Both the position numbers and the translations under genes were made by a program. From Spirosoma sp. 48-14 (lineage in GTDB: Bacteria > Bacteroidota > Bacteroidia > Cytophagales > Spirosomataceae), in NCBI RefSeq assembly GCF_001898575.1, contig NZ_MKUD01000072.1:14576-78575 (forward strand): a stretch of DNA of 64,000 nucleotides, in the 5' to 3' direction. The notes beneath the pieces were generated by a model, which was not told the origin of the DNA, did no database searches, and worked only from the letters and a program-made list of their open reading frames with translations. Shown here piece after piece: positions 42,303-51,051 of the stretch (positions are counted from its first letter, which is position 1; the number at the start of each line of letters is the position of its first letter).

Positions 42303-44021
42303 ATGAAAAAACTACTTATCTATAGTTTGACCCTTCTGATGGGCATGAACCTGGTTATGTCCTGTAAGGAAGACGAATTTCTGAAGGAAGAACCTCTGGA
42401 CTTTTATTCGCCCGATAATTCGCTGGAAACCAGTGCTCAGTTTCAGCTGTCGATCAATTATTTACACAATCGGCTGCGGAACATTGCGTTCGGAGGTATT
42501 GACCTCGACTCGTATTTTGCGCTCCGCTATGCTACGGATTTTGCCGTTAATGCCACAGACTATCAGCCGGCCGTTAAGCTGAACGATTACAAGAATACGA
42601 TGGTGCCTACCTATAACGTACCGCAGGTGATCTGGCAGAACGTGTATCAGATTATTGCCAACGCCAACGTCGTTATCAATCGGGCTAAGCTATCGACCAA
42701 ACTATCCGATGCCGACAAAAATCTGTTTAAAGCACAGGGGTTGTTTTTCCGGGCGTGGGGCTATAATATGCTGGCTAATCTGTATGGGGGTGTGCCACTG
42801 GTAACAGAAGAAATTAGTGTGCCACGCAGAGACCTGGTTCGGGCCACTCGCGATCAGGTGTATACGCAGTGTAAAACAGACCTGATCGAAGCCATTACGT
42901 CGCTGCCCAATATCGATGCGGTGAAAGACGGTGCCGTAAATAAACAGGTTGCCCAGCATATTCTGTCGGAGGTATATATTTCCCTGAAAGCCTACGACGA
43001 CGCCATAACCACAGCCACACAGGTTATCAACTACCCCGGCGTTGGGTTGATGACGACCCGTTTCGGGGCTCGGAAAGCCAATCCCGGCGATGTATACCGC
43101 GATCTGTTTGAACTCGGAAATCAGAATCGCACCAGCGGCAACCGGGAGGGGTTATACGTTATTCAGTCCGACTATCTGAATCTGGCCTCTACCCAACGCG
43201 ATGCCATGCAATGGGCTGTCATGTCGGGAATTCAGAATGTTACCATTAAATCATCGGTCGATGGTAAAACGGTTGTGGCCGTAAAAGGACCCAACGAAAA
43301 ATGGTCGGGTCGCGGAGTGGGCTGGATACGGCCAACGTCGTTTGTCCTGTATGGCATGTGGAACAGCGGAAAGGACGACATCCGTAATTCAGAATACAAC
43401 ATCATTCGGGATTTTCAGATCGACGGGGTTCCAACTACATCACCTGATTATGGGAAGTGGTACGTCAAGGATGGTTATAAAGCCAAAGCGACAGGCTTTA
43501 TCGATACAATCCGGTACTGGTATCCCATTCTGAAGAAAAATACGATTTCTGCGGGCGATTTTCCTGATGCGTATTTTCAGCGCGATGCCGCTGGGAATGT
43601 GCTCTCATCACCCCTGGGTGGCCGATTACTGATCAATGGCAGCGATCTATTCCGGGACAATTACCTGATTCGGTTACCTGAAACCTACTTTTTACGCGCG
43701 GAGGCCTATATCATGAAAGGCAATATGGCCAGTGCTGCGGACGACCTCAATATCGTGCGGGCCAGGGCCAAAGCCACCCCCATTACGGCGGCTGACGTGA
43801 CGATAGATTTTCTGCTCGATGAACGAATGCGGGAACTCTACGGGGAAGAATTCAGAATGGTCACCCTCACCCGAATGGGCAAACTGTATGACCGAAACAA
43901 AAAATACAATGAGAAAGCTGGCTTAAGCATTGAACCGTACCACAATCTATGGCCGATCCCATTCAGTGAAATCAACCGGAATGTATTCGCTACCCTTGAG
44001 CAAAATCCGGGGTATAATTAG
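42303..44021 (+). CDS. SusD/RagB-family lipoprotein, partner of the STN-SusC
   Basis: Surface glycan-binding lipoprotein of 572 residues. Signal and lipobox: MKKLLIYSLTLLMGMNLVMS followed by Cys21. The N-terminal SusD-like domain includes VWNVYQ-type helices (VIWQNVYQIIANANVVINRA, about 109-128) and LFFRAWGYNMLANLYGGVPL (about 147-166). The C-terminal RagB signature is YLIRLPETYFLRAEAYIMKG and LDERMRELYGEEFRMVTLTR. It starts 13 bases after the susC stop. The pair precedes a GH95 enzyme, so fucosylated oligosaccharides are a plausible ligand. Confidence 0.95.
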   Translation: MKKLLIYSLTLLMGMNLVMSCKEDEFLKEEPLDFYSPDNSLETSAQFQLSINYLHNRLRNIAFGGIDLDSYFALRYATDFAVNATDYQPAVKLNDYKNTMVPTYNVPQVIWQNVYQIIANANVVINRAKLSTKLSDADKNLFKAQGLFFRAWGYNMLANLYGGVPLVTEEISVPRRDLVRATRDQVYTQCKTDLIEAITSLPNIDAVKDGAVNKQVAQHILSEVYISLKAYDDAITTATQVINYPGVGLMTTRFGARKANPGDVYRDLFELGNQNRTSGNREGLYVIQSDYLNLASTQRDAMQWAVMSGIQNVTIKSSVDGKTVVAVKGPNEKWSGRGVGWIRPTSFVLYGMWNSGKDDIRNSEYNIIRDFQIDGVPTTSPDYGKWYVKDGYKAKATGFIDTIRYWYPILKKNTISAGDFPDAYFQRDAAGNVLSSPLGGRLLINGSDLFRDNYLIRLPETYFLRAEAYIMKGNMASAADDLNIVRARAKATPITAADVTIDFLLDERMRELYGEEFRMVTLTRMGKLYDRNKKYNEKAGLSIEPYHNLWPIPFSEINRNVFATLEQNPGYN

Positions 44022-44042
44022 CGACTGCCTGGTATAAATCTA

Positions 44043-44070
44043 GCCTGCCGAAAAATTTCATTCGGCAGGC
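44043..44070. terminator. Hairpin between susD-2 and the GH95 gene
   Basis: Perfect 10-base stem GCCTGCCGAA (44043-44052) and TTCGGCAGGC (44061-44070) with an 8-base loop, starting 21 bases after the susD stop. Following bases are CTCACCTATA with no T-run, so partial attenuation or mRNA 3'-end protection is likelier than full termination. Confidence 0.55.
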
Positions 44071-44097
44071 CTCACCTATACTCTTCTTCTTAGTTGA

Positions 44098-46710
44098 ATG
44101 AACGTACAATTTATTATTGCCGCATTGCTTTGGACGAACGTCGTGCTGGCTCAGGGTAAAAACAGCAAGCCAAATAGCCGCCCTGACCTTATGCTTTGGT
44201 ACGATAAACCTGCCAGCGTCTGGACCGAAGCCCTGCCAATTGGCAATGGTCACCTGGGAGCTATGATCTATGGTGGTATTGAGCAGGAACATCTGCAACT
44301 CAACGAAGGAACACTTTATTCCGGTGATCCAACGGGTACGTTCACCGCCATTGACGTGCGGAAAAAATTCAGGGAAGTCGACCAGCTTTTTAAAGAAGGG
44401 AAATACAACGAAGCACAAACGATTGTAGACGCTGAATGGCTGGGACGAAATCATCAGGATTACCAGCCTCTTGGCGACTTATGGATGAATTTTACCCATA
44501 CTGGCTCCGCTACGAACTATCGTCGTTCGCTCGACCTGTCCACGGCAGTATCACGGGTTGAGTACATGGTGAATACGACAACTTACCGCCGGGAAATTTT
44601 TGCCAGTTACCCTAACCGGATCATCGTCATTAAATTATCGGCAGAGGGAGAGGGAAAACTCAATGGTGAGATCAGTTTTTCAACGCCCCATAAACCACTG
44701 GCCGCCTATTCGACAACCGGTAATCAACTCGTCATGACGGGCAAAGCACCGGGTTTTGTTCTCCGTAGAACCGTGAAAGGAGTGCAAAAAATAGGCGATC
44801 AGTACAAATATCCTGAGGTGTTTGATAAAGACGGGGCTGTATTACCCAACGCGGCTGACGTACTTTATGGAGAGGATGCCAAAGGCTTAGGCATGGCGTT
44901 TGAGGCTCGTTTACAGACTACTCACAAGGGCGGCACAGTACAGGTGGCCGGGCAAAAAATCAGCATTCGGGATGCCAGCGAAGTGCTCCTGGTGATGGCC
45001 TGTGCTACCAGTTTTAATGGTTTCGATAAAAGCCCGGTAACCCACGGGCTGACCCCGGCCGATTCCACCAGGAAGTACCTGGCAAAGGCAATGGGTAGCT
45101 CCTACGAGAACTTGCTGGCTATACACAAGGCTGATTACCAGAAACTATTTAACCGATCTCAGATTCAGATTGGCAGCCTAAGCGAACAGTCGCGTCTTTC
45201 TACTGATAAGCGAATCAGCCTGTTTGCCAATGGCAAAGATCAGTCGATGGTTGGGTTACTGTATCAGTTTGGCCGATATCTGATGATCGCAGGGTCGCGG
45301 CCTGGTGGGCAGCCTTTGAACCTACAGGGTATTTGGAACGATAAGATTATTCCGCCCTGGAATGGTGCTTACACGGTCAATATCAATGCACAGATGAATT
45401 ACTGGCCGGCTGAGCTGACTAATTTATCGGAGTGTCATGAACCCTTCCTGAAGTTAATCAATGAACTGGCCGTTAATGGAGCGATTACGGCCAGAGCTAT
45501 GTATGGTAATGAAGGGTGGGTAGTACATCACAACACCGACATCTGGCGCCATACCGAGCCCGTCGACTATTGCCACTGTTCTTTCTGGCCCATGGCTGGC
45601 GGCTGGTTAATGAGTCATTACTGGGAACGATACCTGTTTCGGGGGGATACAGTCTTCCTGAAAGACAAGGTTTATCCTTTGTTGAAGGGGGTCGTTTTGT
45701 TTTATAGGGACTGGCTGGTGCCGAATAAGGACGGCTATCTGGTCACGCCGGTTGGTCATTCGCCAGAGCACGCGTTCCGCTACGGAGATGGCCAATCATC
45801 AACTTTGAGTCCAGGTCCAACGATGGATATGGCGATCATCCGCGAATCGTTCGCCCGTTTTCTCGAAGCATCGGATCGTTTAGGGAAACCGGATTCAACT
45901 CTTCATACTGAAATAAAATCGAAACTAACTAAGCTGCTGCCTTACCAGATCGGCAAACTAGGGAACCTACAGGAATGGCAGTTTGATTTTGAGGATGGTG
46001 AGAAAGAACACCGGCATATTTCCCACTTGTATGGCTTCTACCCATCTAACCAGATTAATCCCTATACGACGCCCGAGCTGAACGCAGCCGTAGCCAAAAC
46101 CATGGAGCGCCGGGGTGATAAAGCGACCGGATGGTCGATGGGCTGGAAAATAAATGTGTATGCGCGTTTGCAAAACGGCGATAAGGCGCACGCTCTCTTG
46201 ACGAATCTGCTGCATTTAGTGCAGGAAGAGGGAACGAAGATGGTAGGTGGAGGGGTTTACCCCAATTTATTTGATGCGCATCCACCTTTTCAAATTGATG
46301 GAAATTTCGGTGCAGCCGCCGGTATTGCCGAAATGCTGGTTCAAAGCCACGCGGGCGAAATTCATTTGCTTCCAGCCCTGCCAGCAGCCTGGCCTGACGG
46401 GAAGGTTTCTGGTCTGAGAGCGCGTGGAGGCTACGAGGTAGACATTGAATGGACAAACGGTCGGTTAAAGAGTGCGACCATCCGATCGGAACTGGGCGGT
46501 GTGTGCCGGATACGAACAAATAACCCGGCAGTTGTAGTCAACACAAAGGTATCAACGGGAATAGGTCAGCATCCTAACCCTTTATTTTCTTTCATCAATC
46601 CAACTGATTTTACCAGCAACCGTCAAGCAACGGTCGCTACCAATAAATCAGTAAAAGGATTCGTACAGGATTTTCAGACTCAGCCTGGGCAAACGTATGT
46701 AATAAAATGA
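44098..46710 (+). CDS. Glycoside hydrolase family 95 (alpha-L-fucosidase/galactosidase type)
   Basis: Secreted inverting hydrolase, typically removing alpha-1,2-linked L-fucose or alpha-L-galactose. The 870-residue protein has a short signal (residues 1-19, ending VLAQ), the GH95 opening [19 protein letters not shown], and the catalytic (alpha/alpha)6 barrel. Active-site elements are [19 protein letters not shown] with the paired Asn that activate water, GHSPEHAF with Glu557 as probable general acid, and [16 protein letters not shown] with Asp734. The C-terminal beta domain is present. Its place after SusC/SusD suggests periplasmic trimming of imported fucosylated oligosaccharides, such as xyloglucan or arabinogalactan fragments; the polymer is inferred. 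Confidence 0.93.
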   Translation: MNVQFIIAALLWTNVVLAQGKNSKPNSRPDLMLWYDKPASVWTEALPIGNGHLGAMIYGGIEQEHLQLNEGTLYSGDPTGTFTAIDVRKKFREVDQLFKEGKYNEAQTIVDAEWLGRNHQDYQPLGDLWMNFTHTGSATNYRRSLDLSTAVSRVEYMVNTTTYRREIFASYPNRIIVIKLSAEGEGKLNGEISFSTPHKPLAAYSTTGNQLVMTGKAPGFVLRRTVKGVQKIGDQYKYPEVFDKDGAVLPNAADVLYGEDAKGLGMAFEARLQTTHKGGTVQVAGQKISIRDASEVLLVMACATSFNGFDKSPVTHGLTPADSTRKYLAKAMGSSYENLLAIHKADYQKLFNRSQIQIGSLSEQSRLSTDKRISLFANGKDQSMVGLLYQFGRYLMIAGSRPGGQPLNLQGIWNDKIIPPWNGAYTVNINAQMNYWPAELTNLSECHEPFLKLINELAVNGAITARAMYGNEGWVVHHNTDIWRHTEPVDYCHCSFWPMAGGWLMSHYWERYLFRGDTVFLKDKVYPLLKGVVLFYRDWLVPNKDGYLVTPVGHSPEHAFRYGDGQSSTLSPGPTMDMAIIRESFARFLEASDRLGKPDSTLHTEIKSKLTKLLPYQIGKLGNLQEWQFDFEDGEKEHRHISHLYGFYPSNQINPYTTPELNAAVAKTMERRGDKATGWSMGWKINVYARLQNGDKAHALLTNLLHLVQEEGTKMVGGGVYPNLFDAHPPFQIDGNFGAAAGIAEMLVQSHAGEIHLLPALPAAWPDGKVSGLRARGGYEVDIEWTNGRLKSATIRSELGGVCRIRTNNPAVVVNTKVSTGIGQHPNPLFSFINPTDFTSNRQATVATNKSVKGFVQDFQTQPGQTYVIK

Positions 46711-46940
46711 AAGTTATAGGGTAGAGGCTAATCAACATGTAGCTTCATTATTAGGTTTCCCCAAATTCATGTATCCAGAAATAGTAAACGCCCCAATGGG
46801 CCGAACATAAAAACGCTCGGCCTGACAGACGTGGTCGATACGGCGAAATCAGTATTCAACATGCCAGTATGCAGTCATAGGGGCATTTCTATAAACGATT
46901 CCAGATTACGGTAAACCATATAATTCTGTAATTTTGCCGG

Positions 46941-48305
46941 ATGCAAAAACCGACATTACCCAAAGGAACGCGTGATTTTGGCCCGGAGCAAATGAGCAAA
47001 CGGCTGTTTATATTTGACACCATCCGGCAAACCTTCAAACGATTCGGCTTTTTACCCCTCGAAACCCCGGCGATGGAGAATCTCTCTACCCTAACCGGAA
47101 AATATGGCGATGAAGGCGATCAACTGTTGTTTAAAATCCTGAACTCGGGTGATTTTGCGGCTAATCTGACGGAACTGGATATTTCTTCAGGGTATAAAAA
47201 ATTAACCCCTAAAATTGCTGAAAAAGGACTGCGCTATGACCTTACAGTACCATTTGCCCGGTATGTGGTGATGAATAGAAATGCGCTGGCCATGCCCTTT
47301 AAACGCTACCAGATGCAACCCGTCTGGCGAGCCGACCGACCGCAGAAAGGGCGTTACCGGGAGTTTTATCAGTGCGACGCGGATGTTGTCGGGACCGACT
47401 CGTTGATTTGCGAAGCTGAAATTGTGCTGATGATCCACGAAGTATTCCGAAATCTGGGCATTCAGCAGTTCACCCTGAAAATCAATAACCGAAAGATTCT
47501 GGCGGGTATTGCCGAAGCCATTGGTGTACCAGGACAGGAGAGTACCTTATCGGTGGCCATTGACAAGCTGGATAAGATTGGGCAGGAGAAAGTGCTGGAT
47601 GAACTGCGTGAGCGCGGATTTTCAGAAGATACCATTACTAACCTCTTACCACTTTTTTCGTTTACAGAGCTAGACATTCGACAGACTCTTGAGCAATTGA
47701 AGAACTGGCTGGCCGTATCGGAGACAGCTCAGAAAGGGATTGCTGAACTTGAAGAAACACTTCAGTTAGTGGGTGTTTACGGCTTACTAAACAGTCAGAT
47801 AGAGCTAGACCCCACTTTAGCGCGTGGTCTTTCTTATTATACCGGAGCGATCTTTGAAGTGAAGGCAAATGGGGTAAGTATCGGTAGTGTGAGTGGGGGG
47901 GGACGCTATGATAACCTGACGGGGGCTTTTGGTATGCCCGGTCTGTCGGGGGTCGGGATCTCCTTCGGCGTCGACCGAATCTATGATGTCATGGAGGAAC
48001 TGAACCTGTTTCCGGCTAGTACCGTGCAGGGAACACAAGTACTCATTGTGCCCTTCGATGCCGAAGCCCGACGCGTGGCCTTGCCTTTACTAAGCCAGTT
48101 ACGGGTTTCGGATATAGCTGCTGAAGTGTATCCCGATCTGGCGAAAATAAAAAAGATGCTCGATTATGCCAATGCCAAATCGATTCCCTTCGTAGTATTG
48201 ATCGGCTCAGAAGAAGTACAGACGGGGCTGCTTACGCTGAAAAACATGGTGACGGGCGAACAGCGTAAAGTAAGTGTAGAAGAAATCAGCAACTTGATTG
48301 TATAA
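46941..48305 (+). CDS. hisS: Histidyl-tRNA synthetase
   Basis: Class II aminoacyl-tRNA synthetase charging tRNA-His. The 454-residue protein opens LPKGTRDFGPEQMSKR (motif 1 region), has motif 2 around QPVWRADRPQKGRYREFYQC (about 123-142), the HisA motif ARGLSYYTGAIFEV (about 294-307), and motif 3 as GMPGLSGVGISFGVDR. The C-terminal anticodon-binding domain follows (TQVLIVPFDAEARRVALPLL). Length and motif order match bacterial HisRS. It is monocistronic or leads into the FkbM methyltransferase gene 91 bases downstream. Confidence 0.97.
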   Translation: MQKPTLPKGTRDFGPEQMSKRLFIFDTIRQTFKRFGFLPLETPAMENLSTLTGKYGDEGDQLLFKILNSGDFAANLTELDISSGYKKLTPKIAEKGLRYDLTVPFARYVVMNRNALAMPFKRYQMQPVWRADRPQKGRYREFYQCDADVVGTDSLICEAEIVLMIHEVFRNLGIQQFTLKINNRKILAGIAEAIGVPGQESTLSVAIDKLDKIGQEKVLDELRERGFSEDTITNLLPLFSFTELDIRQTLEQLKNWLAVSETAQKGIAELEETLQLVGVYGLLNSQIELDPTLARGLSYYTGAIFEVKANGVSIGSVSGGGRYDNLTGAFGMPGLSGVGISFGVDRIYDVMEELNLFPASTVQGTQVLIVPFDAEARRVALPLLSQLRVSDIAAEVYPDLAKIKKMLDYANAKSIPFVVLIGSEEVQTGLLTLKNMVTGEQRKVSVEEISNLIV

Positions 48306-48396
48306 CATAAATACAATACCTGTTTCAATTGTTGAAACACTACTCATCTGTTAGCTATTTATAGCTTTGGGGTTTACTAAAAACTGGTAAAGGAAA

Positions 48397-49134
48397 ATGG
48401 GTAAACTGGCAACGGCGGTAAAGGCCGTCTTTTCGTCGTTTGGGGTGTTTTTGGCCCGTAAATACCCCGATCAGGTCAATGGTCTGAAACTGGAAGATGA
48501 TTTGCGTCAGCTTATCGGTCAGCCGAATCCACTATGTTTTGATGTGGGGGCCAATCAGGGCCAGACCATTCAACTCTTGCAGCAGTGCCTGACTAACCCG
48601 GTGATTCATGCCTTCGAACCTGCATCAACTACCTTCAACGGATTAGCCAGTCAATCGCATGGGCCAGGGGTGTCGCTGCATCAGCTTGCCTTTGGCGAAC
48701 AGGCCGGAACGGCGGAGTTTCGGAATTACGAGCAGTCGGAGCTTAGTTCATTTTTGGCCGTTAACCCGGATAAATCCGAAAATATTTTCTTTGGTGAACA
48801 GGTTGCCTCCATAGAGTCGGTTAAAGTTGATACACTCGATGGCTTCTGTGCTGCCCAGGGAATTGACAAAATAGACCTGTTAAAGATTGATACGCAGGGC
48901 TTTGAGCTCCCTGTTCTGCGTGGAGCAACCAATTTACTGGCTCAGAAACGAATCGGTGCCATCTTGCTGGAGCTAAATTTTGCGCCTATCTATGAAGGGC
49001 AGTCCGATCCTCTTGCCATTCTCCAGTTACTTCGAGAGTATGATATGCGACTGGTCGATTATTATGAAAAAGAACGCATGACAGGCCGCGAACTGTCCTG
49101 GACGTCTGCGCTATTTGTATTACCCGCTTCATGA
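48397..49134 (+). CDS. FkbM-family SAM-dependent methyltransferase
   Basis: A 245-residue methyltransferase. The SAM-binding motif is CFDVGANQGQTIQLLQ (about 47-62); it is followed by VIHAFEPAS (acidic ribose-binding loop), and later VDTLDGF, KIDLLKIDTQGFELPVLRGA (about 159-178) and LLELNF, all FkbM hallmarks. The family methylates hydroxyl groups of polyketides, glycans and lipids; the acceptor here is unknown. A convergent DUF3050 gene lies beyond a bidirectional hairpin. Confidence 0.88.
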   Translation: MGKLATAVKAVFSSFGVFLARKYPDQVNGLKLEDDLRQLIGQPNPLCFDVGANQGQTIQLLQQCLTNPVIHAFEPASTTFNGLASQSHGPGVSLHQLAFGEQAGTAEFRNYEQSELSSFLAVNPDKSENIFFGEQVASIESVKVDTLDGFCAAQGIDKIDLLKIDTQGFELPVLRGATNLLAQKRIGAILLELNFAPIYEGQSDPLAILQLLREYDMRLVDYYEKERMTGRELSWTSALFVLPAS

Positions 49135-49137
49135 ATG

Positions 49138-49175
49138 GACGCACGTTTGAGTAAATTACTCGTCAAACGTGCGTC
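49138..49175. terminator. Bidirectional hairpin between FkbM and DUF3050 genes
   Basis: Perfect 13-base stem GACGCACGTTTGA (49138-49150) and TCAAACGTGCGTC (49163-49175); the 12-base loop itself contains GTAA/TTAC. It starts three bases after the FkbM stop and precedes the end of the convergent DUF3050 gene by 37 bases, the expected place for a shared terminator. Confidence 0.65.
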
Positions 49176-49212
49176 TACAAGAACATAGTTGTCTGTTCGA
49201 CAGATTGACAAA

Positions 49213-50019
49213 TTAAACCAGATTTGCAAGAACTGGTTGGATAACCGATTGCTTCGACAGCAGGGCTTCGTAAACCCCATCCCATAGGCGAATGCGTTGC
49301 TGGAGTGAAGCGATGGTAGCCTGTTCGGCCTCCTGCCAGAAGGTTTCATTCTCCCCGCATAAATTTGCCGTCATTTGCAGGGCCAGGTGACTATGGTGAT
49401 CTCCATCCACTTCAATATGCCGTTCCAGGTAATAGGTAAACTGTGAAATGTTGCCCGGAAAGTTGGCATTCAAATCCTGAATCATCGATATAAACATACC
49501 CGGAATCAGATCTTCCCGGCCAAACGTGAACACAGCCGATTGCAGATGCGGTTTCTGGCTATGGATAACATCAAACGTATAGCGGACGAAATCATAGGCG
49601 GCTGTTGGGGTTTCTGAGTCAAGAAGGGCTTTTTCCAACGAACCGCTTTCCTGTAAGGTCGACAGAAAGCGCATGATCTGACTGCTGTCTGCCCCAGCTT
49701 GCTGCATGGCATCCAGATACATTTCGAAATGGCTTTTCCGCTCACCCAGCAGATCAACGTCCGACTCTTCGCCCGCTACGATCTCGTTGATGAGGTACCG
49801 CGTATCGGCTGATCCCCTTGGAAACCAGGGTACTGAGGTACATGTCAGGTTATTCTGTAATGTTTTGAGTAATGACATGAAGTCCCAAACCGCATAGACG
49901 TGGTACTGCATGAAAACGGTCAGATCATCAATGGTTTTAATGGCTGAATAGACCTTATGGTTGATAATTTCCTGCCGGAACGGCTCGATTACTGCTTTTA
50001 GTCGGTCAATTGGTTGCAT
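49213..50019 (-). CDS. DUF3050 family protein, heme-oxygenase-like fold
   Basis: A 268-residue all-helical protein of the DUF3050 family. Conserved stretches are FMQYHVYAVWDFMSLLKTLQ (about 32-51), TCTSVPWFPRG, RYLINEIVAGEESD, and near the C terminus YYLERHIEVDGDHHSHLAL (about 199-217). The Glu/His/Asp-His pattern resembles ligands of heme-oxygenase-like diiron enzymes, which oxidise amines or carry out N-oxygenation or C-C cleavage. Those roles are known for related families; for this protein they are inference. No signal peptide. It stands between two hairpins, convergent with the FkbM gene, and probably forms its own transcription unit. Confidence 0.8.
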   Translation of the reverse strand: MQPIDRLKAVIEPFRQEIINHKVYSAIKTIDDLTVFMQYHVYAVWDFMSLLKTLQNNLTCTSVPWFPRGSADTRYLINEIVAGEESDVDLLGERKSHFEMYLDAMQQAGADSSQIMRFLSTLQESGSLEKALLDSETPTAAYDFVRYTFDVIHSQKPHLQSAVFTFGREDLIPGMFISMIQDLNANFPGNISQFTYYLERHIEVDGDHHSHLALQMTANLCGENETFWQEAEQATIASLQQRIRLWDGVYEALLSKQSVIQPVLANLV

Positions 50020-50093
50020 GATGAATTGATTATAAAATGAGAGCTAGCTTGTTGAGGGCTAGCTATCGGTGTTGTACGATTTTGCGGTTACAA

Positions 50094-50158
50094 AAATACA
50101 TACGACAGCCCGTGATTGTCGGATTTGCCTGACAAAACACGGGCTGTCGTATGTATTT
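50094..50158 (-). terminator. Perfect 21-base inverted repeat downstream of cobA
   Basis: Arms 50094-50114 and 50138-50158, exact reverse complements; the spacer adds TTGTC/GACAA, so the stem could reach about 26 pairs. On the minus strand it starts 60 bases after the cobA stop and leads into TTTTTGTAACC, giving a short T-run. It probably terminates the cobA-sulfite reductase transcript. It belongs to the set of locus-specific dyads seen across the window. Confidence 0.65.
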
Positions 50159-50217
50159 ATTCGTAAGCTTTATGGTAATTCTTCTGAATCAGTAAGGAGT
50201 ACCGTATAGGATCGCCA

Positions 50218-50973
50218 TTACGGATTATCCTGGTCGGAAGTCTGGGAAAGGGCTACCAGGTCCGAAATAGCCAGTTTAGCTACTTCACCGACCACGATAA
50301 TGGCAGGATTACCTACACCCGCTTCTTCTGTCTTCTGGACAATGTCCGATACACGGCCAATCACTACCTGCTGTTCGGGGAGGGTGCCATTCTGAATAAT
50401 CGCCACTGGGGTGTCTGATTGACCACAGTCGGTAAAAACGGCCATGATCTGGGCCAATTTATGCATCCCCATCAATACCACTACTGTAGCCGTTGACTGG
50501 GCGGCCAACTGCAGATCGTTTGAGAATTGCCCATCTTTCGTCGTACCCGTAACAACCCAGAAGCTTTCGGATAGCCCCCGTGTGGTCAGTGGGACACCGG
50601 CTGAGGCAGGCACGGCGTAGCTACTGGAAAGACCAGGCACAACCTCAGTGTTAATACCATGCTGCCGGGCAAACTCAATTTCTTCATAGCCCCGTCCAAA
50701 TACAAACGAGTCGCCCCCTTTCAGTCGAACCACATGGCCATACTGCCGGGCATAATGGACAATTAGCGGGTTAATATCTTCCTGCATACAGGAATAGGCA
50801 CCCCGGCGTTTACCCACATACACCTTAAGCGTGTCGGGTCGGCAATAATCCAGCAAATCAGGGTGAACGAGCGCGTCGTACATGACCACATCGGCCTGAC
50901 GCAGCACTTTAATACCTTTTACCGTTATCAAATCCGGGTCGCCAGGGCCGGCCCCCACGAGTGTTAATTTCAT
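50218..50973 (-). CDS. cobA: Uroporphyrinogen-III C-methyltransferase
   Basis: Uses two SAM molecules to make precorrin-2, the precursor of siroheme. The 251-residue single-domain enzyme opens LTLVGAGPGDPDLITVKGIK (motif 1), then VVMYDALVHPDLL, VRLKGGDSFVFGRGYEE (about 82-98), VVPGLSSSYAVPASAGVPLT (about 112-131) and HRG-like TTRGLSESFWVVTG. It lacks the CysG oxidase/chelatase domains, so later siroheme steps must be encoded elsewhere. It lies downstream of a siroheme-dependent sulfite/nitrite reductase on the same strand, which explains its need. A dyad of GTGAAAGAG units separates the two genes. Confidence 0.93.
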   Translation of the reverse strand: MKLTLVGAGPGDPDLITVKGIKVLRQADVVMYDALVHPDLLDYCRPDTLKVYVGKRRGAYSCMQEDINPLIVHYARQYGHVVRLKGGDSFVFGRGYEEIEFARQHGINTEVVPGLSSSYAVPASAGVPLTTRGLSESFWVVTGTTKDGQFSNDLQLAAQSTATVVVLMGMHKLAQIMAVFTDCGQSDTPVAIIQNGTLPEQQVVIGRVSDIVQKTEEAGVGNPAIIVVGEVAKLAISDLVALSQTSDQDNP

Positions 50974-50975
50974 AT

Positions 50976-51050
50976 GTGAAAGAGTGAAAGAGTGAAAGAG
51001 CGTTTCTTGGGCGAGGGATTCATTCGCACATTCACTCTTTCGCTCTTTAT
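50976..51050. repeat. Imperfect inverted repeat of GTGAAAGAG units between reductase and cobA
   Basis: About 25 bases of tandem GTGAAAGAG units (about 50976-51002) face a shorter complementary arm (about 51029-51049), pairing over 18 bases with one mismatch. It fills the gap between the reductase stop and the cobA ATG. Units are shared with the preT-preA dyad 25 kb away. Confidence 0.7.
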
Positions 51051-51051
51051 G

